Below the pieces are notes generated by a model. The model worked only from the letters and a program-made list of their open reading frames with translations. It did not search any database and was not told where the DNA came from. A DNA stretch of 64,000 bases from Bradyrhizobium sp. AUGA SZCCT0283 (GTDB lineage: Bacteria; Pseudomonadota; Alphaproteobacteria; Rhizobiales; Xanthobacteraceae), in the NCBI RefSeq assembly GCF_018130385.1, contig NZ_JAFCLU010000005.1:227259-291258 (forward strand), in the 5' to 3' direction. Positions 42,529-51,327 of the stretch are shown piece after piece. Each line of letters starts with the position of its first letter. Position 1 is the first letter of the stretch. A program made the translations under genes and the position numbers.

Positions 42529-44732
42529 GTGACCTGCACCCGGCGTTTCCATTCTGAATACCAGCCGGAGAACCGGCCGCTGTCGCGCTCGCCGCCATGC
42601 CAGGCCGCATGGACTTCGCCGTCGCTTGCCACCAGCACCACGACGTCGAGCCCCTTGGAACGGCGCAGCGTATCGATCGCCTGTTGCGGGGTCTGGGCGA
42701 TCGGACCCGCGACATTGAAGGACGTGTTGACGGATAGCTCCACCCCGATATGGCGGCCGAGCGCCTTCAGGTAGGCATAGGTGAGGGGATCATCGCCGGC
42801 GCGCACGATCTGGATGCGGCCGGTGCCATCGGCGTGAATGACGGCTGGAATTTTTTCGCGCGCGTGCGGCTTCGAATGCGCTGTCAGCACCATGTAATTA
42901 TAGGCGTTGTAATCGGCATCCGAGGCGCCCGGCAGCAGTTCGAAATACTGTTGTGCGGCCTCCAGCGTCGCCATCGGCGCCAGCGGACGAATGGCCTCGC
43001 GATACTTGACGCGCTCGTTGAGCCGCTCGCGCGCTTGCGCGTCGCAGGAGTTGGCCAAGATGGAGCGGTGGCCGAGCGCACGGGGGCCGGTTTCGGCCGC
43101 GCCTTGATAGAGTGCGATGACGCCGCTTTGCGCGACCATGAATGCCATCAGGTCGGCGATCGCGTCGCGGCCTTCGGGCGTCGAGACATCGCCGATGCAT
43201 TGTGAGGCGATGTCATCGGCCTCGAGTGCGCTGATGATGTCTTCCCGCGCCGGCGGTGTGCCGCAATAGAAGGCGTGCGCCATCGGTGCGCCGCGCGGGG
43301 CGCCGGCCAGGTGCGCGAACAGCCAGGCGGCGCCGATGGTGACGCCGGGATCGCCGGGGACCGGCGGCACCCACAGATGCAGGCGCGCGTTGCGCTGCTG
43401 GGCCTTGGCGAACCAGGCCTCATCGAAATGTTCGAGCAGCCGCATATTGCCGACCGCGTTCAGCGCCACGCCGCCGGTCAGCACCAGCCGGCTGGCGCCC
43501 GTGGTGCGCAACAGATGATCGACGACATGGATCATCGCGTCCTCGAACACCAGTTGGGTTGCGGCGGCCTTGTCGAGGCGGTCTTTGGTGTCGGGGCGGT
43601 GATGGATGTCCTCGACACGCAGCACCGCATCCGGATTCCAGAGCTGGTCCGGCTTGAGCGGCTCGCCGAGTATCTCCGTGAGCGGCTGCTTGTAGGGATG
43701 ATCGAAGGGATCGCAGTACCAGTTGGCCATCGTGCGGTTGAGCCGAACTTCGCCGTTGCTGCCGAAATGCAGAACGTCTTTGAGCCGCGGATAATAGGGA
43801 TTGCTGGCGCGGTCCATGTCGCCCCATGCGCCCGCGCCCATATAGCGGCCCTCGCTGGACAGCCAGGTCCAGCCTCCCTGCGTCGACGAGATCACGCTGT
43901 AGAACGCGCCGAGTGAATCGAACATGCTGTCGTTGCAGTAGAGCCGGCGCATCGCGCCATTATCGACGACGTAAAGCGAGATCGAGCCCTGATCGCCGGT
44001 GCCGTCGAGCACCGCGATCGCCGTCGGCTCGCCGTCGTCGGCGAACGGCGAGGCGGCGTAGGAAAACCAGGCGTGGTTGTCGTGATGCGGCAGGCAGATC
44101 AGCGGCACGCGCTCGGCAAGCCCGAGCTGGCGGGCGAGGATTTTTGGCGTCCGCGTCATCTGGTCGAGGCGGCGGCCGTCGAAGCCGGCGGCCTCGGTGG
44201 TGCGTACCAGCTTGAAACTCTGCGGCAGTTCCTCGATCATCGAGCGCGCCAGCGTGCCGGCCAGGGTCGGATAATCCCAGCTCGTCAGCCAGGCATCGAT
44301 ATCGCCGATATCGCGGCCCATCTCGCGCAGCGTCGCCACCGCCGCGTCGACCGACAGTTTTGGATATTCCGTCGTGTGCTTGTTGCCGGAAAAGCGCTCT
44401 TCCTCGTTGTTGGCGATCAGCCGTGGCCCATCCGACTGCGTCACCTCGACCAGCGCCAGACCTGAATTATGCGTGCCGGGTGCGCCGAGGCCAGCGAGAT
44501 AGACCGTTTCGCCCCGCGCGAGCTTGTCGCGCACATGCGCGATCCGCGCATCGGCGAATTCCGAGCCGAGCTGGTGAAATCCCGCAGCTGCCATGGTTTT
44601 CGCCGCCAGCCAGCGCGCGAAGCGGAAGCCGATGCCAGCGAGCCTGGGGTGCCGCGGACCAATTCGTATGTCTGGTTTCAACCTGTTCAACCTCTGGGGC
44701 CATGCACGCATGGTAATGACGCGAACCCGCAT
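42519..44732 (-). CDS. NodU/CmcH-family O-carbamoyltransferase
   Basis: A 737-residue enzyme of the family that transfers carbamoyl from carbamoyl phosphate to hydroxyl groups of sugars or antibiotics (NodU, TobZ, CmcH). The N-terminal Kae1-like ATPase part shows AGLGAPGTHNSGLALV, EEERFSGNKHT, LPHHDNHAWFSYAASPF (metal-binding His), LDGTGDQGS, and LVLTGGVALNAVGNMRLLE. The C-terminal carbamoyltransferase part shows GPRALGHRSILANS, FELLPGASD and LSVNTSFNVAGPI. The N-terminus has about 75 extra basic residues; the ATG at 44732 or 44711 could be the start. No glycan genes are adjacent, so the acceptor is unknown. Confidence 0.88.
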   Translation of the reverse strand: MRVRVITMRAWPQRLNRLKPDIRIGPRHPRLAGIGFRFARWLAAKTMAAAGFHQLGSEFADARIAHVRDKLARGETVYLAGLGAPGTHNSGLALVEVTQSDGPRLIANNEEERFSGNKHTTEYPKLSVDAAVATLREMGRDIGDIDAWLTSWDYPTLAGTLARSMIEELPQSFKLVRTTEAAGFDGRRLDQMTRTPKILARQLGLAERVPLICLPHHDNHAWFSYAASPFADDGEPTAIAVLDGTGDQGSISLYVVDNGAMRRLYCNDSMFDSLGAFYSVISSTQGGWTWLSSEGRYMGAGAWGDMDRASNPYYPRLKDVLHFGSNGEVRLNRTMANWYCDPFDHPYKQPLTEILGEPLKPDQLWNPDAVLRVEDIHHRPDTKDRLDKAAATQLVFEDAMIHVVDHLLRTTGASRLVLTGGVALNAVGNMRLLEHFDEAWFAKAQQRNARLHLWVPPVPGDPGVTIGAAWLFAHLAGAPRGAPMAHAFYCGTPPAREDIISALEADDIASQCIGDVSTPEGRDAIADLMAFMVAQSGVIALYQGAAETGPRALGHRSILANSCDAQARERLNERVKYREAIRPLAPMATLEAAQQYFELLPGASDADYNAYNYMVLTAHSKPHAREKIPAVIHADGTGRIQIVRAGDDPLTYAYLKALGRHIGVELSVNTSFNVAGPIAQTPQQAIDTLRRSKGLDVVVLVASDGEVHAAWHGGERDSGRFSGWYSEWKRRVQVTQR

Positions 44733-44856
44733 CAATCACAATTGCCGCCGGGCAACAATGCTGTTTCGTCATACGGAATAAGCACATGCTTGCAAGCGCT
44801 GATGCGACTTGCGAGACTTGGCCGCAACAAGACTGAAAAAGTAAGGGGAGAAAACG

Positions 44857-46080
44857 ATGCCGGTTCGCATGCAGAACCTAGTGGCCCTGACAATGTTCGC
44901 CGTCGCCGCAACGGTCGCGACCGCGGCCCAAGCACAGAAGAAATACGATCCCGGCGCCAGCGATGCCGAAATCAAGATCGGCAATATTATGCCCTATAGC
45001 GGCCCGGCGTCGGCCTATGGCACGATAGGTAAGGCGCAGGCCGCCTATTTCAACAAGATCAACGCCGAAGGCGGCATTAATGGCCGCAAGATCAATTTCG
45101 TCAGCTATGACGACGCCTTCAGTCCGCCGAAGGCGGTCGAGCAGGCGCGCAAGCTGGTCGAGAGCGACGAGGTGCTGCTGATCTTCCAGCCGCTCGGCAC
45201 GCAGTCGAACTCCGCCATCCAGAAATACATGAACGCCAGGAAGGTCCCGCAGCTTTTCGTTGCAACCGGTGCGACCAAATGGGGCGATCCGCAGAACTTT
45301 CCGTGGACCATGGGCTGGCAGCCGAATTACCAGAGCGAGGGCCGGATCTACGCTGCCTATATCCTGAAGAACTTTCCGAACGGCAAGATCGCGGCGCTCT
45401 GGCAGAACGACGACGCCGGCAAGGACCAGATGAAGGGCTTGCGCGATGGCCTTGGCGACAAGGCCGGCATGATCATCGCCGACAAATCCTACGAGATTTC
45501 CGATCCCACCATCGATTCGCAGATCGTTGCGCTGAAGGATTCCGGCGCCGACATCATGATGACCTGGGCGGCGCCGAAGGGCGCGGCGCAGGCGATCCGC
45601 AAAGTCGCCGAGCTCGGCTGGAAGCCGGTGTATTTCCTCGGCAATGTCTCGACCTCGGTGGCGGCGGTGCTCAAGCCGGCCGGCCTTGAGAATTCGAAAG
45701 GCATCATTTCAACGGCCTATCTGAAGGATCCGACCGACCCGTTGTGGAAGAACGATCCCGGCATCAAGACCTGGTTCGCCTTCATGGACAAATATTTTCC
45801 CGACGGCGACAAGACCAACATCAACAATATCTATGGCTATGCGAGCGCGCAGACCATGGTGCAGGTGTTGAAGCAATGCGGCGACAACCTCACGCGCGAG
45901 AACGTGATGAAGCAGGCCGCCAGCCTGAAGGATTTCACCAGCGAGGTGCTGCTGCCCGGCATCAAGATCAACACGGCCGCCAACGACTTCTTCCCGATCG
46001 AACAGATGCAGTTGATGAAGTTCAACGGCGAGGCCTGGGAAGTGTTCGGCGACATCATCACCGGCGAGGTGGGGCATTAG
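44857..46080 (+). CDS. Branched-chain amino-acid-type ABC transporter binding protein
   Basis: A 407-residue periplasmic binding protein of the LivK type (type I fold). A signal peptide (about 27 residues, ending AQA) is followed by IKIGNIMPYSGPASAYGTIGKAQAAYF, FVSYDDAFSPPKAVEQARKLVE and LWQNDDAGKDQMKGL, all typical. A strong AGGGGAG precedes the ATG at 44857. No permease or ATPase genes are next to it, so it is an orphan binding protein that must use a transporter elsewhere. Ligand not predictable; members also bind aromatic acids or amides. Confidence 0.9.
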   Translation: MPVRMQNLVALTMFAVAATVATAAQAQKKYDPGASDAEIKIGNIMPYSGPASAYGTIGKAQAAYFNKINAEGGINGRKINFVSYDDAFSPPKAVEQARKLVESDEVLLIFQPLGTQSNSAIQKYMNARKVPQLFVATGATKWGDPQNFPWTMGWQPNYQSEGRIYAAYILKNFPNGKIAALWQNDDAGKDQMKGLRDGLGDKAGMIIADKSYEISDPTIDSQIVALKDSGADIMMTWAAPKGAAQAIRKVAELGWKPVYFLGNVSTSVAAVLKPAGLENSKGIISTAYLKDPTDPLWKNDPGIKTWFAFMDKYFPDGDKTNINNIYGYASAQTMVQVLKQCGDNLTRENVMKQAASLKDFTSEVLLPGIKINTAANDFFPIEQMQLMKFNGEAWEVFGDIITGEVGH

Positions 46081-46085
46081 AGAGC

Positions 46086-46108
46086 AGGGCACCACAGCGT
46101 GGTGCCCT
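46086..46108. terminator. Hairpin between convergent genes
   Basis: A perfect 10-bp inverted repeat (46086-46095 and 46099-46108) with a 3-base loop, starting 6 bases after the binding-protein stop. No long T-run on either side. Confidence 0.6.
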
Positions 46109-46121
46109 ACCTCGACCGTCA

Positions 46122-46571
46122 CTATCCCGGAATATCCGGCTCCACGAGTGACGCGAGCTGGGCGAGCGACTGTTGCCAGCCGAGATAGCAGGCTTCGACC
46201 GGAATCACCGTCGGCAGGTTTGTCTGTTCGATGTTGATTTCGGTTCCGACCGAAACCGCTTTCAGGGTCACGGTAACCTCAATGACGCCCGGCAAATTGG
46301 GGTCGTCGAAACGATCGGTGTAGCGGATACGCTCGTGGGGCACGATCTCCAGATATTCTCCGCCGAACGAATGGCCCGCATTCGTGGTGAAATTCGAAAA
46401 TGACATCCTGAATGTGCCGCCGACCTTCGCCTCCAGATGGTGAACCTTGCAGGTGAAGCCGTAGGGTGGCAACCACTTGGCCATGGCTTCCGCATCGAGG
46501 AAGGCACGAAAGACCTTCTCCGGCTTGGTGGCGAGGACACGATGCAAACGAACGGTATTGCCTTGGGTCAT
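46122..46571 (-). CDS. SRPBCC/AHSA1-family protein
   Basis: A 149-residue START/Bet v 1-fold protein of the AHSA1 type: VRLHRVLATKPEKVFRAFLDAEAMAKWLPPYGF at the start, the conserved GGEYLEIVPHERIRYTDRF strand pair, and a C-terminal GWQQSLAQLASLVE helix. Such proteins bind small hydrophobic ligands or assist ArsR-type regulation; none is adjacent here. The start at 46571 is chosen by homology and a GGAG upstream. It is convergent with the binding protein. Confidence 0.87.
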   Translation of the reverse strand: MTQGNTVRLHRVLATKPEKVFRAFLDAEAMAKWLPPYGFTCKVHHLEAKVGGTFRMSFSNFTTNAGHSFGGEYLEIVPHERIRYTDRFDDPNLPGVIEVTVTLKAVSVGTEINIEQTNLPTVIPVEACYLGWQQSLAQLASLVEPDIPG

Positions 46572-46715
46572 GACGTTATTTTCTCCGTGACTGAGCGGAG
46601 TATATCGCGGGATTTGCTTGGGTTGGCTCAGTCTCTGCCACAAGGACGCCTGGCGTGCCTGTGAGCCGACACGGGGCCAAAAAAATTTGAGCGAGGCGGG
46701 CGCGCCGGTTCCGTT

Positions 46716-46877
46716 TTAAGTGGCCTTCATGGAAGTCGAATAGATACAGGAATTCAGGAGGGAGCTGACGAGGTTCTGCACGACAAGCCGGAGCCAGGCC
46801 GCGAGCGTTAGTCCGGTGAACAGCAGGAGGTAGCTGAGCCATGTCGCGTAGAGAAGCGCGACGCCGGTCACTCCCAT
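46716..46877 (-). CDS. Possible small membrane protein (53 aa)
   Basis: An ATG at 46877 opens a 53-residue frame with two hydrophobic stretches (LLYATWLSYLLLFTGLTLAA and a shorter one following RLVVQNL). Its start overlaps the end of the preceding small frame (46868), which suggests coupling. No family is recognised, and the evidence is only hydrophobicity and arrangement. Confidence 0.3.
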   Translation of the reverse strand: MGVTGVALLYATWLSYLLLFTGLTLAAWLRLVVQNLVSSLLNSCIYSTSMKAT

Positions 46878-46972
46878 TGCACCGAGAGCGTCCTGCCAAA
46901 CAGGTCGGGATAGTAGACCTTGAAGGTACGAAGCACCGACGGGCGCCGGGCGGCGTGGTGTACCGGGATCAT
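46868..46972 (-). CDS. Possible 34-aa small ORF
   Basis: Starts 7 bases after the stop of the 141-residue gene (46980) and ends inside the start of the 53-residue frame. The product has a basic N-terminal half and an aromatic C-terminal half (TFKVYYPDLFGRTLSVQWE). It looks protein-like but is too short to be sure. Confidence 0.25.
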   Translation of the reverse strand: MIPVHHAARRPSVLRTFKVYYPDLFGRTLSVQWE

Positions 46973-46979
46973 GGACAGC

Positions 46980-47405
46980 TCATTGATCTTGGGTTTGCTC
47001 TTCGCAGGGGCGTTCGATCCGCCCGTTCAGGAATTTCCGAATCGCGGTGACGTCGAACTCGATCTTCTCGGATCGCGCCGGCTCTTGTGGTTCGGGCGCG
47101 ACCACCACACGCTTGCCTCCGTGTGGCGTCAGGACGATAGCGACGGATTTTGCGTCCGCGTTGGTTCTCAGCGCGCAATGCACCCGGCCGGCATATTCGC
47201 CGGCGCGCATGATGTCGAAACCGAAGGCAAGCAGCCGACCGTAGATGTAGAGCGTGAGCAGATCGGTTTCGTCGAAGGTGCGGGGAGAGCCGGGGACAGC
47301 GCCCGGCAGGCAGGGATAACCGCCGGTAGCGATCGTCAAGATGAAGTCGTCATAGCAGACGTCCGCTGTCCTGCACGCATCTGCCAGCCACAAGTCGAAG
47401 CGCAT
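46980..47405 (-). CDS. Hypothetical 141-aa protein
   Basis: The ATG at 47405 begins MRFDLWLADACRTADVCYDDF; the middle (RTFDETDLLTLYIYGRLLAFGFDIMRAGEYAGRV) looks like a helical unit faintly resembling a MerR-type helix-turn-helix with its following helix. The last third alternates strands and an acidic/basic tail. No signal peptide or membrane helix. Two Cys near residues 11 and 17 could bind a ligand. The upstream in-frame reading through 47975 is antisense to the DUF6502 gene and is not used. Function unknown; it may be a small regulator. Confidence 0.6.
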   Translation of the reverse strand: MRFDLWLADACRTADVCYDDFILTIATGGYPCLPGAVPGSPRTFDETDLLTLYIYGRLLAFGFDIMRAGEYAGRVHCALRTNADAKSVAIVLTPHGGKRVVVAPEPQEPARSEKIEFDVTAIRKFLNGRIERPCEEQTQDQ

Positions 47406-47461
47406 GGAATTATACCGATCGCCGTTGGTTGATCCGCTGTCGCGCAAGTGTCGGGAGCCTG

Positions 47462-47626
47462 TCAGCGGGCGAGCAGCGCGACGATGAATGGCGCCGCCAG
47501 TCCGGCGAGGAAGATCACGCTGCGCAGCAGTGCCGGCATCATCGGCGTGATGGCCATGCGCTTGTCGCGCTCGGTCAGGACATTTCTGGTGGCGGAAGTG
47601 GAAACTCGAACCGAGAGGCGAGACAT
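47462..47626 (-). CDS. Possible 54-aa single-pass membrane protein
   Basis: From the ATG at 47626: a basic Ser/Thr/Arg-rich N-terminus of about 27 residues, then one hydrophobic helix (PALLRSVIFLAGLAAPFIVALLA) at the very C-terminus. The layout resembles a tail-anchored membrane peptide. It is divergent from the DUF6502 gene, and the inverted repeats at 47651-47718 lie between them. Confidence 0.5.
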   Translation of the reverse strand: MSRLSVRVSTSATRNVLTERDKRMAITPMMPALLRSVIFLAGLAAPFIVALLAR

Positions 47627-47644
47627 GCGTCGATTTCCCCGTGG

Positions 47645-47718
47645 TTGACGTTTCCCTAATATGTGGGAAAAATTCACACGTCAATCTTGATCGGCGGAAA
47701 TGTGGGATTGTATCCCAC
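47645..47718. promoter_or_regulatory. Promoter-like region with two inverted repeats before DUF6502 gene
   Basis: TTGACG (47645-47650) could be a -35 box. TTTCCC/GGGAAA arms lie at 47651-47656 and 47665-47670, and a perfect GTGGGAT-TGT-ATCCCAC repeat lies at 47702-47718. Both dyads are built on GGGA/TCCC half-sites, pointing to one DNA-binding protein controlling the region. Confidence 0.5.
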
Positions 47719-47742
47719 GCCGAGAGCCGGTACGATTTCACC

Positions 47743-48615
47743 ATGAACGCCAAGTCCCGGGGTTTGAAGCCGGCCTCGCACCAGCCGAACGCCGCGGCGA
47801 AGCTGCATGCGCCGCTGGCGCGGCTGCTGCGTCCGCTGGTCCGGCTTTGCATCCGCAGCGGCATGACGTTTCCGGCACTGGCGCAGTTATTGCGCGAGCT
47901 CTTCGTCAACGTCGCCGAGCACGACTTCGCGCTGGAGGGCAAGGAGCAGACCGACAGCCGCGTCAGCCTGCTCACCGGGATTCATCGCAAGGAGGTGGCA
48001 CGGCTGCGCGGCGCCGGAGCCCCGGTCCATGAGGTGCCGGCCACGCTGTCACGCACCAGCGCGATCATCGCGCGCTGGCTCGCCGCGCCCGAGTTCACCG
48101 ACGCGAAAGGCGAGCCGCTGCCGCTGCCGCGCACCGCGGAAGGCGACGCGCCGTCGTTCGAGCAGCTCGTCGAGTCCATCACAAAGGACGTGCGCCCGCG
48201 CGCGGTGCTTGACGAATGGCAGGATCGCAAGCTCGTCACCATCAATGGCAACGACGAGATCGTGCTGACCGACACTGGCTTCGTGCCACGTGGCGACGAT
48301 GATCGCAAATGGCACTATCTCGGCCGCAACCTGCATGATCACGTCGCGGCGGCCGCGGAGAACGTTTCCGGCCCGGCGCCGCGCTTCCTCGAGCGCGCCG
48401 TGCACTATGACGGCCTGTCGCCGAAGCTGGCGAAGCGGCTGGAGGCGCGCTCGCGCGAACTTGCGATGGAGGCATTGAAGGTCGCGAACCGCGAAGCCAA
48501 CCGCGCGCTGGCAAAGGACAAGGGCGGCAACAGCCGGTGGAATTTCGGCGTCTACATCTATTCCGAAGGTCCGGACGGTGCGGCTGATGATGCAGGTGAA
48601 GGCGGTCAGTCATGA
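47743..48615 (+). CDS. DUF6502-family protein
   Basis: A 290-residue cytoplasmic protein of unknown function. The N-terminal part (LHAPLARLLRPLVRLCIRSGMTFPALAQLLRELFVNVA) and DSRVSLLTGIHRKEVARLR look like a helix-turn-helix-like fold, and the rest (RPRAVLDEWQDRKLV..., YLGRNLHDHVAAAAENV) is helical. I assign DUF6502 by recall of that pattern. Start at 47743 just after the inverted repeat 47702-47718. It overlaps the DUF5666 gene by four bases (ATGA), so the two are translated together; a DNA-binding role for this protein is plausible but not shown. Confidence 0.75.
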   Translation: MNAKSRGLKPASHQPNAAAKLHAPLARLLRPLVRLCIRSGMTFPALAQLLRELFVNVAEHDFALEGKEQTDSRVSLLTGIHRKEVARLRGAGAPVHEVPATLSRTSAIIARWLAAPEFTDAKGEPLPLPRTAEGDAPSFEQLVESITKDVRPRAVLDEWQDRKLVTINGNDEIVLTDTGFVPRGDDDRKWHYLGRNLHDHVAAAAENVSGPAPRFLERAVHYDGLSPKLAKRLEARSRELAMEALKVANREANRALAKDKGGNSRWNFGVYIYSEGPDGAADDAGEGGQS

Positions 48616-49784
48616 CGGAGCCCCCAATCATCACGCGTCGCCTGCTGCTGGTGGGATTTTGGCTCGCCGGAACGTCCTCGCTATGGGCACAGGTCAAGCG
48701 CGGCAACGACCAGGGCATCGGCGGCACCGGGATTTCGCGCGGCAATGATCACGGCATCGGCGGCACCGGCATTGTCGGCGTGATCCAGCGCTTCGGCAGT
48801 ATCTTCGTCAACGGCGAGCGCATCGGCTACGCGCCTGATGTACCGGTGCGAATCGACGGCGAGGCTGCGTCGGTGAAGGCGTTGCGGATCGGGCATGTCG
48901 CGCGCGTGGTGGCGCAGCGCCAGGCCAACGGCATGCTGACCACCAACCGCATCGACGCGGTCAGCGAGGTCGTGGGACCGATCGAAAGCGTCAAGGGCGG
49001 CGAGATGACCGTCCTCGGCCAGAAGGTCGCGTGGACCGGCCGTGAAAACTGGCGCGTCGGCACGCAAGTGGCGGTCTCGGGATTGCGGCGCACCGACGGC
49101 GTGATCGTCGCAAGCCTGGTCGAGCAGCGTCGCAATGCGACGTCGCGGGTGACAGGACCGCTCGAACGGGATCGTGACGGCCTGCGGATCGGCGGGCTGC
49201 GGCTCGACGGCGTCGATGCCGCGCTCGTCGGTCAACGCGTTCAGGCCGAGGGACGCGTCGTACCGGGCGGCAAGCTGCAGATCTCGCGCGCAAGAGCCGA
49301 CGACCTGTCGGATTTGTCCGGCGCCACGCGCCTGTCAATCGAAGCCTATGTGCGGCGCGTCGGCACCAATCTGCAGCTCGGTTCGGGCTACATGGCGCGC
49401 GACACATCGCGCTTCGAGCCGGGCCAGGATGCGCGCGTGGTGGTGAATGCCGTCCGCGACGGCTTGCAGGGCCTGCGCGTTGAATCGGTCCAGTCGGTGA
49501 ACCACTTCCCGGGATCGTCGATGCAGGGCCCCCGTGCGCCGGATCGTGCCCCCGGCAGAACGCCGGGACCTGGCGGTGGCGGACCCAATGTGCCCGGCGG
49601 CAGCGGACCCGATGTACCCGGCGGCAGCCGCCCTGATGCGCCCGGCGGGCGTGGTCCAGGTTCTGGCGAGCCCCCCGGCGGCGGTCCTGGCGGACCCGGC
49701 GGTGGCTTTGGCCCCCCGGGTGGCCCCGCCGGATTCGGCGGTGGGCCGGGTGGCGGCGGCTTCGGTAGAGGCGGGCGTCGCTGA
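48612..49784 (+). CDS. DUF5666-domain secreted protein with Gly/Pro-rich tail
   Basis: A 390-residue exported protein. A signal-type helix (RRLLLVGFWLAGTSSLWAQ) is followed by duplicated RGNDQGIGGTGI/RGNDHGIGGTGI motifs, then several repeated small beta domains (GVIQRFGSIFVNG; GPIESVKGGEMTVLGQKV; GPLERDRDGLRIGGLRL) of the DUF5666 type, and about 85 residues of Gly/Pro/Arg-rich tail ending FGRGGRR. The domain repeats resemble an OB-like barrel series. It is envelope-located, function unknown, and coupled to the DUF6502 gene. Confidence 0.78.
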   Translation: MTEPPIITRRLLLVGFWLAGTSSLWAQVKRGNDQGIGGTGISRGNDHGIGGTGIVGVIQRFGSIFVNGERIGYAPDVPVRIDGEAASVKALRIGHVARVVAQRQANGMLTTNRIDAVSEVVGPIESVKGGEMTVLGQKVAWTGRENWRVGTQVAVSGLRRTDGVIVASLVEQRRNATSRVTGPLERDRDGLRIGGLRLDGVDAALVGQRVQAEGRVVPGGKLQISRARADDLSDLSGATRLSIEAYVRRVGTNLQLGSGYMARDTSRFEPGQDARVVVNAVRDGLQGLRVESVQSVNHFPGSSMQGPRAPDRAPGRTPGPGGGGPNVPGGSGPDVPGGSRPDAPGGRGPGSGEPPGGGPGGPGGGFGPPGGPAGFGGGPGGGGFGRGGRR

Positions 49785-49856
49785 CGGCCGGCCTCCGCAT
49801 CGCATTGGCGCAGCCGAACGGGGGCGCGCCGCGTTTCCTTCTTTAGGTTTTGGAGG

Positions 49857-51215
49857 CTAGCCTGAGCTGAGCCTGACGCCCGCGCGCAAAAACTTCTGCG
49901 GATCGACGGCATCGCCGTCGATCCGTGTTTCGTAGTGCAAATGCGGACCAGTGGAGCGACCGGTGGAGCCGACGGCGCCGATCACCTGTCCGATCCGGAT
50001 GATGTCGCCGACCTTGACGTGAATTTCCGACAGGTGGCCATAACGAGTCGACAACCCATTGCCGTGGTCGATCTCCACCATGCGGCCATAGCCGCCCATC
50101 CATCCCGACGACAGCACCTTGCCATTCGCGGTGGCTCGAACGGGATCGCCGGTGGCGGCCCGGAAATCCAGGCCGGTGTGCATGGCGGGGCGGCCGAGGA
50201 AGGGATCGCTGCGGACACCGAAACCCGAGGTGAATTCGACCTCGCCGACAACCGGCTTGCGGTAGGGCACCAGCGCCAGCGTCGCGTTGAGGCGCTGCAT
50301 CTGGGCGCGGCTGATGTTGATCCGGTAGAGCTGGCGCTCGAACGCGCCAGCATCGGCTGAAAGCTTCACCGGCACGAATGGGCCGCCGATGGCCGAGCGC
50401 GGCGTCGCCGCTTCGAGCTGCGCCATGTCGAGGCCGAGATCGGTGAACACGCCGCGCATCCGGCGGAGACGCGATTCCATGCCGTCCTCGACTGAACTCA
50501 ACGCCGCCATCTGGCGTCGCTCGACGGAATCGAGCGAGGTCTGCAGGCGGACCAGCACGTTGTCGACGCCCTGAACCTTGGCGAACTGATTTGGCTGCGG
50601 CTTGACCACGATCGGCGCGCGCGATTCCAACCGCGCTTCGTGATCCGGCGGCGCCACGAAGATCACGGTGTCGCTGATCGGGGAGGGTTTTAGGGGGCCG
50701 GAAGCCGGCGTCTCCACGGCTGCACCGCGTGCCGGGGGCCTGATCGAACCGGTGGCTGCGGTATCCGGGATCGCGCCGAGGGCGGTGGCGCGCGATTCGA
50801 GCGCGGTCTGGCGGCGCATGATCTGGTCGAGCTTCTGGTCGAACTGTTCCTGATCGAGCAGCTGACGGCTGGTGGTGCGGTCGACCTTGGAGCGCAGCTC
50901 CGCGATGCGGTCTTCGTAGGCGTATTGCATCTCGGCCTGACGGGCGATCAGCCGGGTCAGGACATCGTCGCGAAACGCGAAATAGGTGGCTGTCGCCGCC
51001 GACCACATGCCGAGCAACACGATCGTGCCGACGACGATCCAGAAAACGACAGGGCCGAGCCGGACCTGCTTGCCGGCATGCACGATGGTGTAGCCGTCAC
51101 CGTCTATCGCAGCGGCCTTTGCCGCATAGTTGGCGGGACGGCGGGGCGGCGTCCGGCCGTGGTCGTGAGGATGGTGGTGGTGGTCGGAATAATGTTGACC
51201 GGAACGGTACGACAT
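49857..51215 (-). CDS. M23-family (LytM) metallopeptidase, membrane-anchored
   Basis: A 452-residue protein with a His-rich cytoplasmic N-terminus (HYSDHHHHPHDHGR), one membrane helix (about 55-80), a coiled-coil periplasmic stalk (about 90-165), a linker, and a C-terminal LytM domain with HTGLDFRAATGDPV, GGYGRMVEIDHGNG, YGHLSE and GRSTGPHLHYE. The last HxH and first HxxxD hold zinc, so it is likely catalytic rather than an EnvC-type activator. It would cut peptide cross-links of murein. Start at 51215 with GGAG five bases upstream. Confidence 0.92.
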   Translation of the reverse strand: MSYRSGQHYSDHHHHPHDHGRTPPRRPANYAAKAAAIDGDGYTIVHAGKQVRLGPVVFWIVVGTIVLLGMWSAATATYFAFRDDVLTRLIARQAEMQYAYEDRIAELRSKVDRTTSRQLLDQEQFDQKLDQIMRRQTALESRATALGAIPDTAATGSIRPPARGAAVETPASGPLKPSPISDTVIFVAPPDHEARLESRAPIVVKPQPNQFAKVQGVDNVLVRLQTSLDSVERRQMAALSSVEDGMESRLRRMRGVFTDLGLDMAQLEAATPRSAIGGPFVPVKLSADAGAFERQLYRINISRAQMQRLNATLALVPYRKPVVGEVEFTSGFGVRSDPFLGRPAMHTGLDFRAATGDPVRATANGKVLSSGWMGGYGRMVEIDHGNGLSTRYGHLSEIHVKVGDIIRIGQVIGAVGSTGRSTGPHLHYETRIDGDAVDPQKFLRAGVRLSSG

Positions 51216-51327
51216 CGGCACTCCCGCGCCGGTCGGAGATGAGTTCCGTACGGCTCAATTTGCGTCCCGATTTGACCCTTTCATGGTTAATTTTTGGGAA
51301 ATGGAACCTGCCAAATCGCCTGCCAGG

